Positions 53,001 through 61,957 are shown, numbered from the stretch's first letter. The stretch is 64,000 nucleotides of DNA from Hymenobacter sublimis (GCF_023101345.1 NZ_CP095848.1:3684001-3748000), one strand, 5' to 3'. Translations and numbers: made by a program. The notes: generated by a model from the letters alone, not told the origin.

Positions 53001-53514
53001 GCTGGCTCCCTCGCCTACCGTCAACTTCCCGCTGAGCGTACCGGAGTGCACCAACTTTCCGCAGTACACCGGTCTGGCGCCCTTTACGTGTACTTTCGAG
53101 CCGGTGCTAACCGGCGGCAGCTACGAGTGGGATTTTGGCGACGGTAGCCCCATCAGCCGGGAGGAGAAACCCAGCCATCTGTACACGGCGGCTGGCACTT
53201 ACACCGTCAAGCTCACGGCCCGCTACGCCAACTGCACCGTGGAAACCAGCTTCGTTCCGGTCATCGTCGGCGACGTATTCGTCCCTAACATCATCACCCC
53301 CAACCACGACACTAAGAACGAGACGTTTATCCCGCGCTTTAGCTGCCGCCCGGCCACCTTGCGGGTATTCAGCCGCTGGGGCACCAAGCTCTACGAAACC
53401 GACAACTACCGCAACGATTGGCGCGCCGATAACCTACCCGACGGCACTTATTACTACCACCTGAAAGACGCCGACGGCCGGAGCGTAAAAGGCTGGGTTA
53501 CGGTTCAGCGCTAA
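50035..53514 (+). CDS. Large T9SS type B surface protein with DUF7948, SBBP repeats and PKD domain
   Basis: A 1159-residue exported protein. Signal peptide TLIIFLLAFLHAVQA; a DUF7948-type N-terminal domain (about 40-245, LEFVENRGQWDARARYMAEL); an SBBP-like beta-propeller region (about 250-750, with repeated YLGGxxxD and TTxSxDFPxT units); two short Ig-like repeats (VCVNNGPVTLGGQPAGGTW, TLCAYETQTLTLTGATP); a PKD domain (about 1020-1080, YEWDFGDGSPISREEKPSH); and a gliding-motility-type C-terminal domain (NIITPNHDTKNETF to GWVTVQR). Such proteins leave by the type IX system and stay on the cell surface, often in adhesion or gliding. The promoter-like TACCTTTC (50005-50012) is upstream. Confidence 0.92.
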   Translation: MTKFTTLIIFLLAFLHAVQAAVPPGPQARFASPVPEPSLEFVENRGQWDARARYMAELPAGRLFLTATGFTYTLADAAALRAAHEHTPEATATRLRSHAYSVTFEGGNSHATIQGGQPTGEVRNYYLGNDPSHWASQVPGFREATYTNVYPGIGVRLYENANQHLEYDFMVAPGAKPSRIRLRYQGPERVELTEGVLRIHTSVGEVVEQAPQAWQEGPDGQRHLISCHYELQNGVVGFRLGAYDARKPLVIDPTVVFSSYTGSKADNWGFTATYDAQGNMYSGGVAFGPGFPTSLGAFDQSFSAAMDMAIIKYNTTVKGSAARLYATYLGGEAADAPHSLVVNGSDQLVILGSTSSLTYPVSQTAYDRSFNGGVAVDPLSSGVNGVTRYANGSDLVISILNSQGNALVASTYLGGSGNDGLTLNPGIVNNYGDAFRGDIITDGANNVYLASTTQSADFPATSGGQSTRQGAADAVVAKLSANLSTVLWSTLLGGSAVETACSIQLSTDQRVYVAGSSTSTDFPTTTGAFLTANPGGTNGFVARFPTTANTLQAATLLGTSANDLAYFVQLDGSNNVYVLGQTQGQYPLTSGLYGVAGGQQFIQKLTPDLRTGLYSTAFGSGRPLAHDLSPTAFLVDDCERVYVCGWGGNTNRSFGISYMAQLPVTANAIQRTSDGSDFYLVQFGAGLRTIEYATFYGETGGSGEHVDGGTSRFDKRGMVYQAVCASCRSTQGFPVPPSASYFSTVNGSTNCNNAAFKIDFGITVADPGPTQYVCVNNGPVTLGGQPAGGTWTGPGVTRLPNGSYQFQPTAALVGRNVLQYTVTTTGVCQSTRPLRMIVTPNQTVAIAPVPALCADGAAVTLQATPAGGTWSSTRGLAGNVFNPQQAGAGTHTLTYSYSDSLGCGTASRVITVNPLPTPTAGPNLTLCAYETQTLTLTGATPAGGTWSGPGVTPDGRFTPPDTKLRGGIFTLRYTVTENGCAASATRQVVLAPSPTVNFPLSVPECTNFPQYTGLAPFTCTFEPVLTGGSYEWDFGDGSPISREEKPSHLYTAAGTYTVKLTARYANCTVETSFVPVIVGDVFVPNIITPNHDTKNETFIPRFSCRPATLRVFSRWGTKLYETDNYRNDWRADNLPDGTYYYHLKDADGRSVKGWVTVQR

Positions 53515-53528
53515 GGAGCAGATAGGCC

Positions 53529-53559
53529 TTGTTTTCAGCTTGAAATTGTATTATCTTTG
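53529..53559 (+). promoter_or_regulatory. Promoter of rimP-nusA
   Basis: TTG at 53529-53531 and TATCTTTG at 53552-53559, a 20-bp spacer: a full match to the Bacteroidota -33/-7 promoter. The rimP start is 72 bp downstream, after a hairpin-like aggggacggacagtcccct. Confidence 0.7.
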
Positions 53560-53630
53560 CACCTGCAAACTACAACACGACAGAGGGGACGGACAGTCCC
53601 CTCTTTCTTTTATCACCCGGTGCCTCGCCT

Positions 53631-54104
53631 ATGAAACTTGACCGTGCCCGCCTGTCGGAGATGCTGCAGGACAGCCTGCCCACCGACGGGAGCCTGTTCG
53701 TGGTGGACCTGACCGTCTCGGATGCCATTCGCCCCAAAGTGACCGTCACCCTCGACGGGGAGCAGGGCGTGGGCATTGATGAGTGCGCCCAGATCAGCCG
53801 CCGCCTTGCCCGCCGCGTAGATGAGGAGTACGGCGAAGACGCCAGCTACACCCTGGAAGTAACCTCGCCCGGCGCCGACCAGCCCCTGCGCGACGCCCGC
53901 CAGTACACCCGCCACGTGGGCCGCAGCCTCAGCCTCAAGCTCACCGACGGCACCGAGAAAACCGGCACCCTCGAAGCCGTGGAAGCCGAAGGCATTCAGC
54001 TGGCGGAGGTAGTGAAAGAGAAAAGCAAAAAGAAAACCCTCCCCGCCGCCTTGGTGCCGTTCGCCAGCATTCAGGAAGCGAAAGTGGTTATCTCCTTTAA
54101 ATAG
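53631..54104 (+). CDS. rimP: Ribosome maturation factor RimP
   Basis: A 157-residue RimP, needed for 30S subunit maturation (pseudoknot and uS12 region of 16S rRNA). The marks are FVVDLTVSDAIRPKVTVTLDG, GIDECAQISRRLARRVDEE and the YTLEVTSPGADQPLRDARQYTRHVGRSL block, then the C-terminal SH3-like part with TLEAVEAEGIQL and a Lys-rich KEKSKKKT stretch. It is the first gene of the classical rimP-nusA-infB cluster. A repeat-containing gap of 123 bp separates it from nusA. Confidence 0.95.
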   Translation: MKLDRARLSEMLQDSLPTDGSLFVVDLTVSDAIRPKVTVTLDGEQGVGIDECAQISRRLARRVDEEYGEDASYTLEVTSPGADQPLRDARQYTRHVGRSLSLKLTDGTEKTGTLEAVEAEGIQLAEVVKEKSKKKTLPAALVPFASIQEAKVVISFK

Positions 54105-54113
54105 TAACAAACT

Positions 54114-54220
54114 GTTAGCTGATGGCTACTCGCCGTTAGCTTTCAGGCTGAATATTCACCTTTTAGCTGTTGTCGTCTGTTGAGCTCACGCTAACAGCTA
54201 ACAGCTAGTAGCTAAAAGCA
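54114..54220. repeat. AGCTGTTAGC/GCTAACAGCT repeat cluster between rimP and nusA
   Basis: The words ctgttagct, gccgttagc, ttttagctgttg, gctaacagctaacagct and agctaaaag are crowded here in both directions, so the 123-bp gap can fold into alternative hairpins (for example 54159-54172 with 54204-54219). Same core as 2351-2382. Confidence 0.65.
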
Positions 54221-54227
54221 AATAAAA

Positions 54228-55520
54228 ATGAACAGCAACGTCCTGATTGAATCGTTTGCCGAATTCGCCCGGTCGAAGAACATCGACCGTCCCACGATGA
54301 TGAGCATCCTGGAGGAAGTGTTCCGCACGATGATTCGCAAGAAGTACGACGATGACTCGAACTTCGACGTCATCCTGAACGTGGACAAGGGCGACCTGGA
54401 GATTTATCGGAACCGCGAAATCGTGGACGATAACTCCGAGGATATCTGGGACCTGGACAAAATTCCGCTGGCCGAGGCCCAGAAGATCGAGCCCGACTAT
54501 GAGGTAGGCGAATCGGTAGCCGAGGAAATCAAGCTGGAAGACTTCGGCCGCCGCGCCGTGCTCATGGCCCGCCAGACGCTGATTCAGCGCGTAAAGGACT
54601 TGGAGCGCGACAACCTGTACCAGGCCTACAAAGATCAGGTGGGCGAGGTAGTGGTAGGCGAGGTGTACCAGGTGTGGGGCCGCGAAGCCCTCATCCTGGA
54701 CAAGGACGAAAACGAGCTGGTGCTGCCCAAGGGCGAGCAAATCCCGAAGGACCGCTACCGCAAGGGCGACACCATCCGGGCCGTGGTACACCGCGTGGAC
54801 GTGCTGAACGGCACGCCCAAAATCATCCTCTCGCGGGCCGCGCCGGCTTTCCTGGAGCGCCTGATGGAGCAGGAAGTGCCCGAAATCTTCGATGGCCTGA
54901 TCACCATCAAGAACATTGTGCGCGAGCCGGGCGAGCGGGCCAAAGTAGCCGTAGAAAGCTACGACGACCGGATTGACCCCGTGGGCGCTTGCGTGGGCAT
55001 GAAGGGTTCCCGCATCCACGCCGTCGTGCGGGAGCTGGAAAACGAAAACATCGACATCATCAACTACACCGACAACCTGGAGCTATACATTGCCCGGGCC
55101 CTGTCGCCGGCGAAGTTAACGTCGATGAAAATTAACGAACAAACTGGGCGGGTTTCGGTGTTCTTAAAGCCAGACCAGGTATCTCTGGCCATTGGCCGCG
55201 GCGGCGCCAACATCAAGCTGGCCTCCCGGCTGGTGGGCATGGAAATCGACGTGTTCCGCGATGCCGGTGATTTTGAAGAAGACATCGCCCTGGACGAGTT
55301 CCAGGATGAGATTGAAGGCTGGATTCTCGATGAGCTGAAGAAAATCGGCCTCGATACCGGCCGCGCCGTACTGGCCGTCAGCAAGGAAGACATCGTTCGT
55401 CGGACGGAGCTGGAAGAGGAAACCGTGGAGGAACTCTTCCGCGTCATCCGCAACGAGTTCGAGGACAACGAAAGCGACAGCCAGGAGGAAGAAGCACAAA
55501 ATTCCGGCGGCGCGCAATGA
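54228..55520 (+). CDS. nusA: Transcription termination/antitermination factor NusA
   Basis: A 430-residue NusA. In order: the RNA-polymerase-binding N-terminal domain (1-125, FAEFARSKNIDRPTMMSILEEVFRTMI), an S1 domain (about 130-205, GEVVVGEVYQVWGREALI), KH1 (PVGACVGMKGSRIHAVVREL) and KH2 (VSLAIGRGGANIKLASRL), and an acidic C-terminus with EEETVEELFRVI. It lacks the extra C-terminal acidic repeats of E. coli NusA, as usual outside Proteobacteria. It affects pausing, folding of leader RNAs and Rho or hairpin termination, so it is also relevant to the leader at 38 kb. Second gene of the cluster. Confidence 0.96.
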   Translation: MNSNVLIESFAEFARSKNIDRPTMMSILEEVFRTMIRKKYDDDSNFDVILNVDKGDLEIYRNREIVDDNSEDIWDLDKIPLAEAQKIEPDYEVGESVAEEIKLEDFGRRAVLMARQTLIQRVKDLERDNLYQAYKDQVGEVVVGEVYQVWGREALILDKDENELVLPKGEQIPKDRYRKGDTIRAVVHRVDVLNGTPKIILSRAAPAFLERLMEQEVPEIFDGLITIKNIVREPGERAKVAVESYDDRIDPVGACVGMKGSRIHAVVRELENENIDIINYTDNLELYIARALSPAKLTSMKINEQTGRVSVFLKPDQVSLAIGRGGANIKLASRLVGMEIDVFRDAGDFEEDIALDEFQDEIEGWILDELKKIGLDTGRAVLAVSKEDIVRRTELEEETVEELFRVIRNEFEDNESDSQEEEAQNSGGAQ

Positions 55521-55605
55521 GTGCGCGGCGGCCGGTACGGCAAGGGGGTTAAATAATCAAGCCGGGTGGTTTGATTTTGACCCCGCCCGGCAAGATTTAA
55601 TATAG

Positions 55606-55613
55606 TACCTTTG
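55606..55613 (+). promoter_or_regulatory. TAnnTTTG promoter element of infB
   Basis: TACCTTTG, exact -7 match, inside a stretch of lower GC, 33 bp before the infB ATG at 55647. It shows that infB also has its own promoter besides read-through from nusA. Confidence 0.6.
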
Positions 55614-55646
55614 CAACTGAATAAGAGTATCGTTCGCGAGCATAGA

Positions 55647-58600
55647 ATGGCGGAAGCAGCAACCAAACGGCTGAATCAGGCGGCCAAAGACCTGAACGTT
55701 GGACTTTCTACGATTGTAGATTTTCTGGCGGGAAAAGGGCACATCATCGAAAACAAACCTACGACCAAGCTATCGTCGGAGCAGGTATCCCTGCTCGAAA
55801 AGGCATTTGAGTCGTCGGCGCAGGATAAGATGGAGGCCGCAAAGCTCAGCCAGGCCAAGCGCCAGACGGAGCTAGACGCCGCGGCAGCTTCGGCGGCCCA
55901 GGCGCGTGCGGCGGAAGCTGCCGCCCCCAAACCAGCCCCTGCCCCCGCTGCGCCGGCTCCCAAGCCGGCCGCCCCAGCGCCCCAGCCCGCTCCGGCAGCC
56001 GAGGTTCCCAAACCCGCTACCCCCACTCCGCCGCCAGCAGCTGCCTCCGCTCCGGAGGCAAGCCGAGTCCCGGGCCTAAAAGTGCTGGGTAAAATTGAGC
56101 TTGATGCCAAGGGCCGGCCCGTGCCGCCCCGGCCAGCCGCCCCAGTTGCCCCAGCGGCGCAGCCTACTCCGGCCCCAGGCCCGGAGCCGGCTCCCGCAGC
56201 GGCCGTTCCGGCCCCTAAAGCGCCCGAGGCTCCTCAACCTGCTGAGGCACCGGTAACTGCGCCTCAGCCGGAGGTAAAGCCAGCGCCGGCTGCTCCGGTA
56301 GCAGAGGCACCCAAGCCCACTCCGCAGCCAGCCGCACCCATAGCCCAACCGGCTGCTCCTGTAGCGGCTGCTCCAGCTCCTAAAGCTCCCGAGGCCCCTC
56401 AACCCGCTCCGGCAACAACTCCCGCTACTCCGGCCGCGGCCGCAGCTCAACCAGCTGCTCCAGACGCCGCAGCTACAGAGGAAGGTACTATCGTTGCTAA
56501 AGCGGATCAGCTGAAAGGCCTGACCGTTCTCGGTAAAATTGAGTTACCCCTAGATTCTTCCCGGCGCGGTGGCGGTGGTCGTGGAGCCCGTCCTGTGGCG
56601 TCCTCGGACGTGCGCAAGAGCGGTATCAGTCCCGACAAGAAGAAACGTCAGCGCATCCCGATGGGAGGCCCTGGTGCTCCTGGTCAGCAAACTACCCCAA
56701 GTGGCCCCGGTCAGCAGGGTGGTAACCGCCCTGGTGGAGGCCCCGGCCAACAAGGTGGCGGCAACCGCCCCGGTGGTCAGGGTGGCAACGCCCGTCCTGG
56801 TCAGCAAGGTGGCGGTAATCGTCCCGGCGGTCAGGGTAGCAACACCCGTCAGCCGGCGCCGGCGCTTACGCCCGAGCAAAACGACAAGCAGATTCAGGAA
56901 CAGATCAAGGCCACGCTGGCCAAGCTCAGCGGCGGCCGTGGTGGTCAGCAGCAGAACCGCGCCAAGTACCGCCGCGATAAGCGGAACATGGCGGCGGAGG
57001 ACCGTGAGGCCCTGCGCGCTCAAAACGAACTGGACGCCAAGACGCTGAAAGTAACCGAGTTTATTTCGGCTAACGACCTAGCGTCATTCATGGACGTGTC
57101 GGTGAATGAAGTAATTAAGGTGTGCCTGAACATGGGCATGTTCGTTTCCATTAACCAGCGCCTCGACGCCGAAGCCATTACCGTTATTGCGGATGAATTT
57201 GGCTACGACGTAGAATTCCTGAGCGCCGAGGAAGAAGAAACGACTATTGACATTGAAGACGCACCGGAAGACTTGCAGCCGCGGGCCCCTATTGTGACCA
57301 TCATGGGTCACGTTGACCACGGTAAGACCTCCTTGCTTGACTACATCCGGAACGCCAGCGTAGCCAAAGGCGAAGCGGGCGGTATCACCCAGCACATCGG
57401 TGCCTACGACGTAATGACCAAGTCGGGCAAGCGGGTGACCTTCCTGGATACGCCGGGTCACGAAGCGTTTACCGCCATGCGTGCCCGGGGTGCCAAGGTG
57501 ACGGACATTGCCATTATTGTGGTAGCGGCCGACGACTCGGTGATGCCCCAGACCAAGGAAGCCATCAACCACGCACAAGCAGCCGGCGTACCGATTGTTA
57601 TTGCGCTGAACAAGATTGACAAGCCCGGTGCTAACCCCGACAAAGTGCGGGAAGAACTGTCGGCCATCAACGTGCTGGTAGAAGAATGGGGTGGCAAATA
57701 CCAGTCCCAGGAAGTATCGGCTAAAACAGGCCTTGGCATTGATGATCTGCTGGAAAAGGTGCTGCTGGAAGCCGAAATTCTGGAGTTGACCGCCAACCCG
57801 GACCGCAACGCTATTGGCACCGTTATCGAAGCCTCTCTTGACAAAGGACGTGGTTACGTAACGACCATTCTGGTACAAACCGGTACCATGAACGTAGGCG
57901 ACATTGTGCTGGCTGGCCCGCACTACGGCCGCGTAAAGGCCATGACGGACCACCGCGGCAAGAAGATGAAGCAGGCGGGCCCGGCTACCCCGGTTCAGGT
58001 GCTTGGCCTAACGGGTGCTCCACAGGCTGGTGACAAGATTCAGGTGATGGAAACCGAGCGTGAAGCCCGGGAACTGGCTACCCAGCGTCAGCAGCTGACC
58101 CGCGAGCAGACCATGCGCACCAAGAAGCACATTACCCTGGATGAAATCGGTCGTCGTCTGGCAATTGGCTCGTTCAAGGAACTCAACGTGCTGGTGAAAG
58201 GCGACGTGGACGGCTCGGTGGAAGCACTGGCCGACTCCCTGCTCAAGCTGAGTACGCCGGAAGTAGCGGTGAACATCCTTAGCAAGGGCGTGGGTGCCAT
58301 TTCCGAGTCCGACGTACTGCTGGCTTCGGCCTCCGACGCCATCATCATTGGCTTCCAGGTGCGTCCTTCGCAGAGCGCGCGTAAGCTGGCTGAGCAGGAG
58401 CAGATTGACATCCGCCTCTACTCTATTATCTACAATGCCATCAATGAGGTGAAGGATGCCATGGAAGGCATGCTGGCCCCAACGGTGCAGGAGGTGGTAG
58501 TAGCCAACGCCGAAGTTCGTCAGGTGTTCAACATTACCAAGGTGGGCACTATTGCCGGCTGTATGGTAACGGACGGCACCTTTACCCGCAAAACCAAAGT

Positions 58601-58787
58601 GCGGCTGGTCCGCGACGGTATCGTGGTGTACTCGGGCGAAATCCAAGACCTCAAGCGCTACAAAGACGATGTGTCGGAAGTACGCCAGGGGTACGAGTGC
58701 GGTATCTCGCTGAAAGGCTACAATGACCTCCGCGAAGGAGACAACATTGAAGGATTCGAAGAAAAAGAAGTGAAGCGTACCCTGTAA
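55647..58787 (+). CDS. infB: Translation initiation factor IF-2
   Basis: A 1046-residue IF-2, the GTPase that places initiator tRNA on the 30S subunit. N-terminal IF2-N-like segment ([31 protein letters not shown]), then a long Ala/Pro-rich linker (about 90-285), a Gly/Asn/Gln-rich repeat region (about 345-405, GGNRPGG units) and a second IF2-N ([21 protein letters not shown]). The G domain starts at about 550: GHVDHGKT (554-561), [16 protein letters not shown]. Domains II-IV follow to the end ([12 protein letters not shown]). The ATG at 55647 was taken, since the upstream TTG in frame lies in the promoter. A hairpin terminator ends the gene. Confidence 0.97.
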   Translation: MAEAATKRLNQAAKDLNVGLSTIVDFLAGKGHIIENKPTTKLSSEQVSLLEKAFESSAQDKMEAAKLSQAKRQTELDAAAASAAQARAAEAAAPKPAPAPAAPAPKPAAPAPQPAPAAEVPKPATPTPPPAAASAPEASRVPGLKVLGKIELDAKGRPVPPRPAAPVAPAAQPTPAPGPEPAPAAAVPAPKAPEAPQPAEAPVTAPQPEVKPAPAAPVAEAPKPTPQPAAPIAQPAAPVAAAPAPKAPEAPQPAPATTPATPAAAAAQPAAPDAAATEEGTIVAKADQLKGLTVLGKIELPLDSSRRGGGGRGARPVASSDVRKSGISPDKKKRQRIPMGGPGAPGQQTTPSGPGQQGGNRPGGGPGQQGGGNRPGGQGGNARPGQQGGGNRPGGQGSNTRQPAPALTPEQNDKQIQEQIKATLAKLSGGRGGQQQNRAKYRRDKRNMAAEDREALRAQNELDAKTLKVTEFISANDLASFMDVSVNEVIKVCLNMGMFVSINQRLDAEAITVIADEFGYDVEFLSAEEEETTIDIEDAPEDLQPRAPIVTIMGHVDHGKTSLLDYIRNASVAKGEAGGITQHIGAYDVMTKSGKRVTFLDTPGHEAFTAMRARGAKVTDIAIIVVAADDSVMPQTKEAINHAQAAGVPIVIALNKIDKPGANPDKVREELSAINVLVEEWGGKYQSQEVSAKTGLGIDDLLEKVLLEAEILELTANPDRNAIGTVIEASLDKGRGYVTTILVQTGTMNVGDIVLAGPHYGRVKAMTDHRGKKMKQAGPATPVQVLGLTGAPQAGDKIQVMETEREARELATQRQQLTREQTMRTKKHITLDEIGRRLAIGSFKELNVLVKGDVDGSVEALADSLLKLSTPEVAVNILSKGVGAISESDVLLASASDAIIIGFQVRPSQSARKLAEQEQIDIRLYSIIYNAINEVKDAMEGMLAPTVQEVVVANAEVRQVFNITKVGTIAGCMVTDGTFTRKTKVRLVRDGIVVYSGEIQDLKRYKDDVSEVRQGYECGISLKGYNDLREGDNIEGFEEKEVKRTL

Positions 58788-58803
58788 AGAAGACGTTTTA
58801 CGT

Positions 58804-58850
58804 ATACAGAAAAAGCCCCAGCCTGCGTAGGTTGGGGCTTTTTCTGTATA
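58804..58850. terminator. Terminator of infB
   Basis: tatacagaaaaagccccagcc and ggttggggctttttctgtata pair over 20 bp with one G-T type mismatch and a 6-nt loop; T run for the plus strand. Confidence 0.88.
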
Positions 58851-58851
58851 A

Positions 58852-59202
58852 GGAGCACTGCTGTTCTGCCTCTTCTTAGTTTCACAAAATTTATTTGATT
58901 TTAAAAATCAGAACTCACTTCCTACCTTCGATTAGACTTATACACAAAACCAACAGAAACACAGGCTATTAAGCCTTTATTCTTGGTAGACGGTGATGAG
59001 TAGCAGAGCAGGTAGAAAGTGGCGTTGAGAGGTGAGAAAGTGGTTTGGATTAGGAGTGAGAGACCAGTTAATAGGGAAAATAAAGTAGGAATCGACCGTT
59101 AGAGGTAGGAATTCCAGGGCTAGGCTTTTCAGCCTGGCAACCACCCGGTTAGCTTTTGCGTCTTTGTTGGGAAGGCTTCGTTTAGCGTTATAATCCGTTC
59201 GT
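58852..59202. other. 350-bp gap, no gene; palindrome and promoter-like element
   Basis: TGATTTTAAAAATCA (58896-58910) is a perfect odd palindrome in an AT-rich part. It is followed by TACCTTCG near 58922, which misses the -7 promoter consensus in one base. If real, the transcript would have a leader of about 275 nt before the small gene at 59203; this leader is purine-rich (gagcaggtagaaagtgg, gagaggtgagaaagtgg) with no fold I recognise. Confidence 0.4.
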
Positions 59203-59457
59203 ATGAAGCGTATTTTACTTTTTGCTACAGTAGTTGCGGGGCTAACCTGCTGCGGACAGCTGCTGATAGCTCGTCAATTGGTACCGTATGCCCCTGGTAG
59301 GGTAGCGCCCTCGCCGTTTTCTGAGTCGCCCGCCGGCCGTAATTCAGCTATGCTGCCGAAGCCTACTGACTCTACGTTGGTACGACCAGCTACCGTACCC
59401 GTATACTCTGCTTTCTACTCCATCCGGTGGCCGGCACTGGCCCGGGCACGCCACTAG
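59203..59457 (+). CDS. Small exported protein, function unknown
   Basis: An 84-residue frame with a signal-peptide-like start MKRILLFATVVAGLTCCGQ, two adjacent Cys near its end, then a short polar and Pro-rich remainder without recognised domain. The double Cys could be a lipobox variant (GLTCC). A perfect hairpin terminator follows 20 bp after the stop, which speaks for a real transcript. No homologue comes to mind. It could be a spurious frame in front of a terminator that belongs to something else. Confidence 0.5.
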   Translation: MKRILLFATVVAGLTCCGQLLIARQLVPYAPGRVAPSPFSESPAGRNSAMLPKPTDSTLVRPATVPVYSAFYSIRWPALARARH

Positions 59458-59476
59458 TTTTGCTACTATACTCTAA

Positions 59477-59520
59477 ACAAGAAAAAGCCGTGCTGTAGCT
59501 ACAGCACGGCTTTTTCTTGT
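59477..59520. terminator. Perfect bidirectional terminator
   Basis: acaagaaaaagccgtgctgt, agct centre, acagcacggctttttcttgt: a 20-bp perfect stem with A/T runs on both sides, between convergent small genes. Confidence 0.88.
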
Positions 59521-59537
59521 CTTATACTTCTTGAATG

Positions 59538-59993
59538 TTAAAAGAAGAGAAAGCGCTTCTTTTTCTTGTGCGTCAGTGGTTTGCCTTTGGGGTCAACGAA
59601 GCCCGCAGCCCGAGTTTGTCCTCGCTTCTGACGGGCTGTGCCTACTCGGTTATCCTTGAACTTGCGCACAGTAAAGCTACCAGCACCTTTCTCAAACTGC
59701 CGGGCAGGACCCGAAGCACGCCCGAAGCTGGTATTAGCAGTGCTCATGCCCGAACGGGCCTCCAGAATCTCCAGCTGCTGGTCGCGCTTGGCTTCATCGG
59801 GGTTCATGCTCATGCGCTGCTGCATGCGGGCAATATCGGTAGCTGAGGTCTTGCGCTTTTTGCGCAACCCCTGCTCGCTACCCCGCTGGGTCTGGCCTGA
59901 GTAAGTGGCGCTGGCAGTACTCTGGGCCCTGGCAGCCGGCGTTGCTACTACCCCAACGGTGGCTACAATAAAGGCGAAAAACAGCTTTTTCAT
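59538..59993 (-). CDS. Small basic exported protein, function unknown
   Basis: A 151-residue protein with signal peptide KLFFAFIVATVGVVATPAARAQ. The mature part is strongly basic: LRKKRKTSATDIARMQQRMS, VRKFKDNRVGTARQKRGQTR and the end THKKKKRFLFF. The last residues, aromatic after a Lys run, are unusual. It shows low complexity (Ser, Thr, Arg, Lys) and no fold known to me. It might bind an acidic partner such as nucleic acid, LPS or polysaccharide outside the cytosol; this is inference from charge only. The ATG at 59993 was used instead of a TTG six bases before. Confidence 0.7.
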   Translation of the reverse strand: MKKLFFAFIVATVGVVATPAARAQSTASATYSGQTQRGSEQGLRKKRKTSATDIARMQQRMSMNPDEAKRDQQLEILEARSGMSTANTSFGRASGPARQFEKGAGSFTVRKFKDNRVGTARQKRGQTRAAGFVDPKGKPLTHKKKKRFLFF

Positions 59994-60306
59994 GGACAAG
60001 TGAGGTGGAAGGAACCGGTGTAATAACTGCTTGCGCTATGGCAGTAGTACAGCCTGGTGTTGCGCCCAACGGGTGCGTGGTAAAGTTAGTTCAAAGCAAG
60101 CTGAAACTTACAAATCAGCCGTTTAGCTAGGTCTGCTTCGCCCCCGAAGCAAACACATTTCTTCGACCGTGGCCGCGGAGTCTAAAGCAAGTCTTGAGCC
60201 AAATGGGAAAGTCTGGGTTACGCTTTCGGCTGCAACCCGCACAACCAAGGCAAACCTAGTTAGTATAGTCCACTTCCCATGCCGCAACTCGGTGGCACTA
60301 TGCTAC
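59994..60306. other. 313-bp gap, nothing firm
   Basis: It contains a small hairpin tgcttcg/cgaagca (60134-60151) without a U tract. No promoter with full consensus, no ORF with codon use like its neighbours. Confidence 0.4.
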
Positions 60307-60771
60307 CTACCGACCAACGCTGCCTACACCTTGGTCGGGGGCACCTGCTTCTGGGCGGCTGCGCAGGGCGTCTCGGATGTCCATGAGAAGTTGCTGCTCC
60401 TTGGTTGGTCCTGGGTCGGCTACTACTACCTGCTGGGGTCGTTTGAAACGATTGGCAATTTTTACCAACCAGAAAATGGCAAAGGCCATCAGCAGAAACA
60501 CGATAATAGCATTTAGGAACAACCCGTAGTTAACGGTTGCGGCCCCCACTTTCTTGGCTTCCTCCAGCGTTTTGTAGCTCGTGCCGTCAAGGGCCAGAAA
60601 CCAGTCCTTGAAATCGAGCCCGCCCGTTAGAATGGATAGTAAAGGCATGAGCACGTCGTCTGTGAGCGACTTTACAATATTGCCAAAGGTCCCGCCGATG
60701 ATAACTCCAACTGCCAAGTCAAGGACATTGCCCTTGGAAATGAATTCTTTGAATTCGGATACAAAGCTCAT
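60307..60771 (-). CDS. mscL: Large-conductance mechanosensitive channel MscL
   Basis: A 154-residue inner-membrane channel that opens on hypo-osmotic shock. The N-terminal amphipathic helix MSFVSEFKEFISKGNVLDLA, TM1 with VGVIIGGTFGNIVKSLTDDVLMPLL, a periplasmic loop (GGLDFKDWFLALDG) and TM2 (LFLNAIIVFLLMAFAIFWLV) are exactly those of the family, followed by a cytosolic helix KEQQLLMDIRDALRSR. The length is normal. It is single; its promoter is not obvious. Confidence 0.96.
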   Translation of the reverse strand: MSFVSEFKEFISKGNVLDLAVGVIIGGTFGNIVKSLTDDVLMPLLSILTGGLDFKDWFLALDGTSYKTLEEAKKVGAATVNYGLFLNAIIVFLLMAFAIFWLVKIANRFKRPQQVVVADPGPTKEQQLLMDIRDALRSRPEAGAPDQGVGSVGR

Positions 60772-61024
60772 ACAATGGAAGTATTTGGAAGTGAAGGAGA
60801 AGCAACATTTGGGGTAAATATATGTTTTTAATTATATAACTCTTTGACGTGGTTATTTTTGGTAAACATGCCCTGCAGCGGCTCCTGGTAGCTGCGGTTT
60901 TCACGGCCCGAAACCAGGTATCGAGCACTAACGAGAGGTAGCCAGCAGGGCAATGCGGCAGTCCAGCCGCGCCGTAATTCATCCTATCTTTACCCGTCCA
61001 TTGTGCCCACTCGCCTCTTTTACT

Positions 61025-61810
61025 ATGACTTTCACCAACCTACTCTACCACCTCGAAGCCGAAACCGGCATCCTGATCATTACCATTAACCGCCCCGACA
61101 AGCTTAATGCCCTGAATGCTGCTACCATCGAAGAAATTCGGGCGGCAGCTCAGCAGGCCCTCGACGATGCCGCCGTGCGCGGCATCATTCTGACGGGTAG
61201 CGGAGAGAAGTCATTTGTGGCGGGTGCCGATATTGCGGAGCTTACCCAACTTGATGAGGTTTCAGGGCGCCGGGCCGCCATGCAGGGCCAGGAGGCTTTC
61301 CGCCTGCTGGAGGAAAGCCCCAAGCCGGTTATTGCGGCTGTAAACGGGTTTGCCTTGGGCGGGGGCTGTGAGTTGGCTATGGCCTGCCACATGCGCGTTG
61401 CCTCAGAAAACGCTCGTTTCGGTCAGCCCGAAGTGAACTTGGGCTTGGTGCCCGGCTATGGTGGTACCCAGCGCCTAACCCAACTTATTGGCAAGGGCAA
61501 AGCCATTGAGCTGCTCCTGACGGCCGACATGATTAAGGCCGACGAGGCGCTGCACCTGGGGTTGGTTAACCACGTAGTGCCCCAGGCGGAGCTGCTGAGC
61601 TTCACCAAGCAACTGCTCGGCCGCATCCTGACCAAGGCGCCACTGGCCGTAGGGCTGTGCCTGGACTGCGTGAATGCCTATTACGATAAGGACCGCCAGG
61701 GCTACCAGAGTGAGGCCGACGCCTTTGCCCGTTGCTTTGATTCGGCTGATTTTCGGGAGGGCACTTCGGCATTCCTGGAAAAGCGGCCAGCCAGTTTTAC
61801 CGGCAAGTAG
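61025..61810 (+). CDS. Enoyl-CoA hydratase/isomerase family protein
   Basis: A 261-residue crotonase-fold enzyme. The marks are ITINRPDKLNALN (CoA site), GEKSFVAGADIAELTQL (oxyanion-hole part), PVIAAVNGFALGGGCELAMACH and FGQPEVNLGLVPGYGGTQRL; the two catalytic Glu positions of enoyl-CoA hydratase are present (CELAM and QPEVNLG). It would add water to trans-2-enoyl-CoA, the step after the acyl-CoA dehydrogenase at the left end of the window. The ATG at 61025 begins the family match; the frame runs 72 bases further up. A near-consensus TATCTTTA lies about 35 bp before it. Confidence 0.94.
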   Translation: MTFTNLLYHLEAETGILIITINRPDKLNALNAATIEEIRAAAQQALDDAAVRGIILTGSGEKSFVAGADIAELTQLDEVSGRRAAMQGQEAFRLLEESPKPVIAAVNGFALGGGCELAMACHMRVASENARFGQPEVNLGLVPGYGGTQRLTQLIGKGKAIELLLTADMIKADEALHLGLVNHVVPQAELLSFTKQLLGRILTKAPLAVGLCLDCVNAYYDKDRQGYQSEADAFARCFDSADFREGTSAFLEKRPASFTGK

Positions 61811-61957
61811 TAGCACGCTACCATCCGTAGCGGCCTAGCAATTTTTTATGCTGATTTTACGGGACCGGGGTAGTCATTGACCGTGCAGGCAGTGGCCGCC
61901 CCGGCCTTTTCCTGCCCGCTCCGCTTCCCGTTTCCCTTGAATTTACCTTTCTATTAG

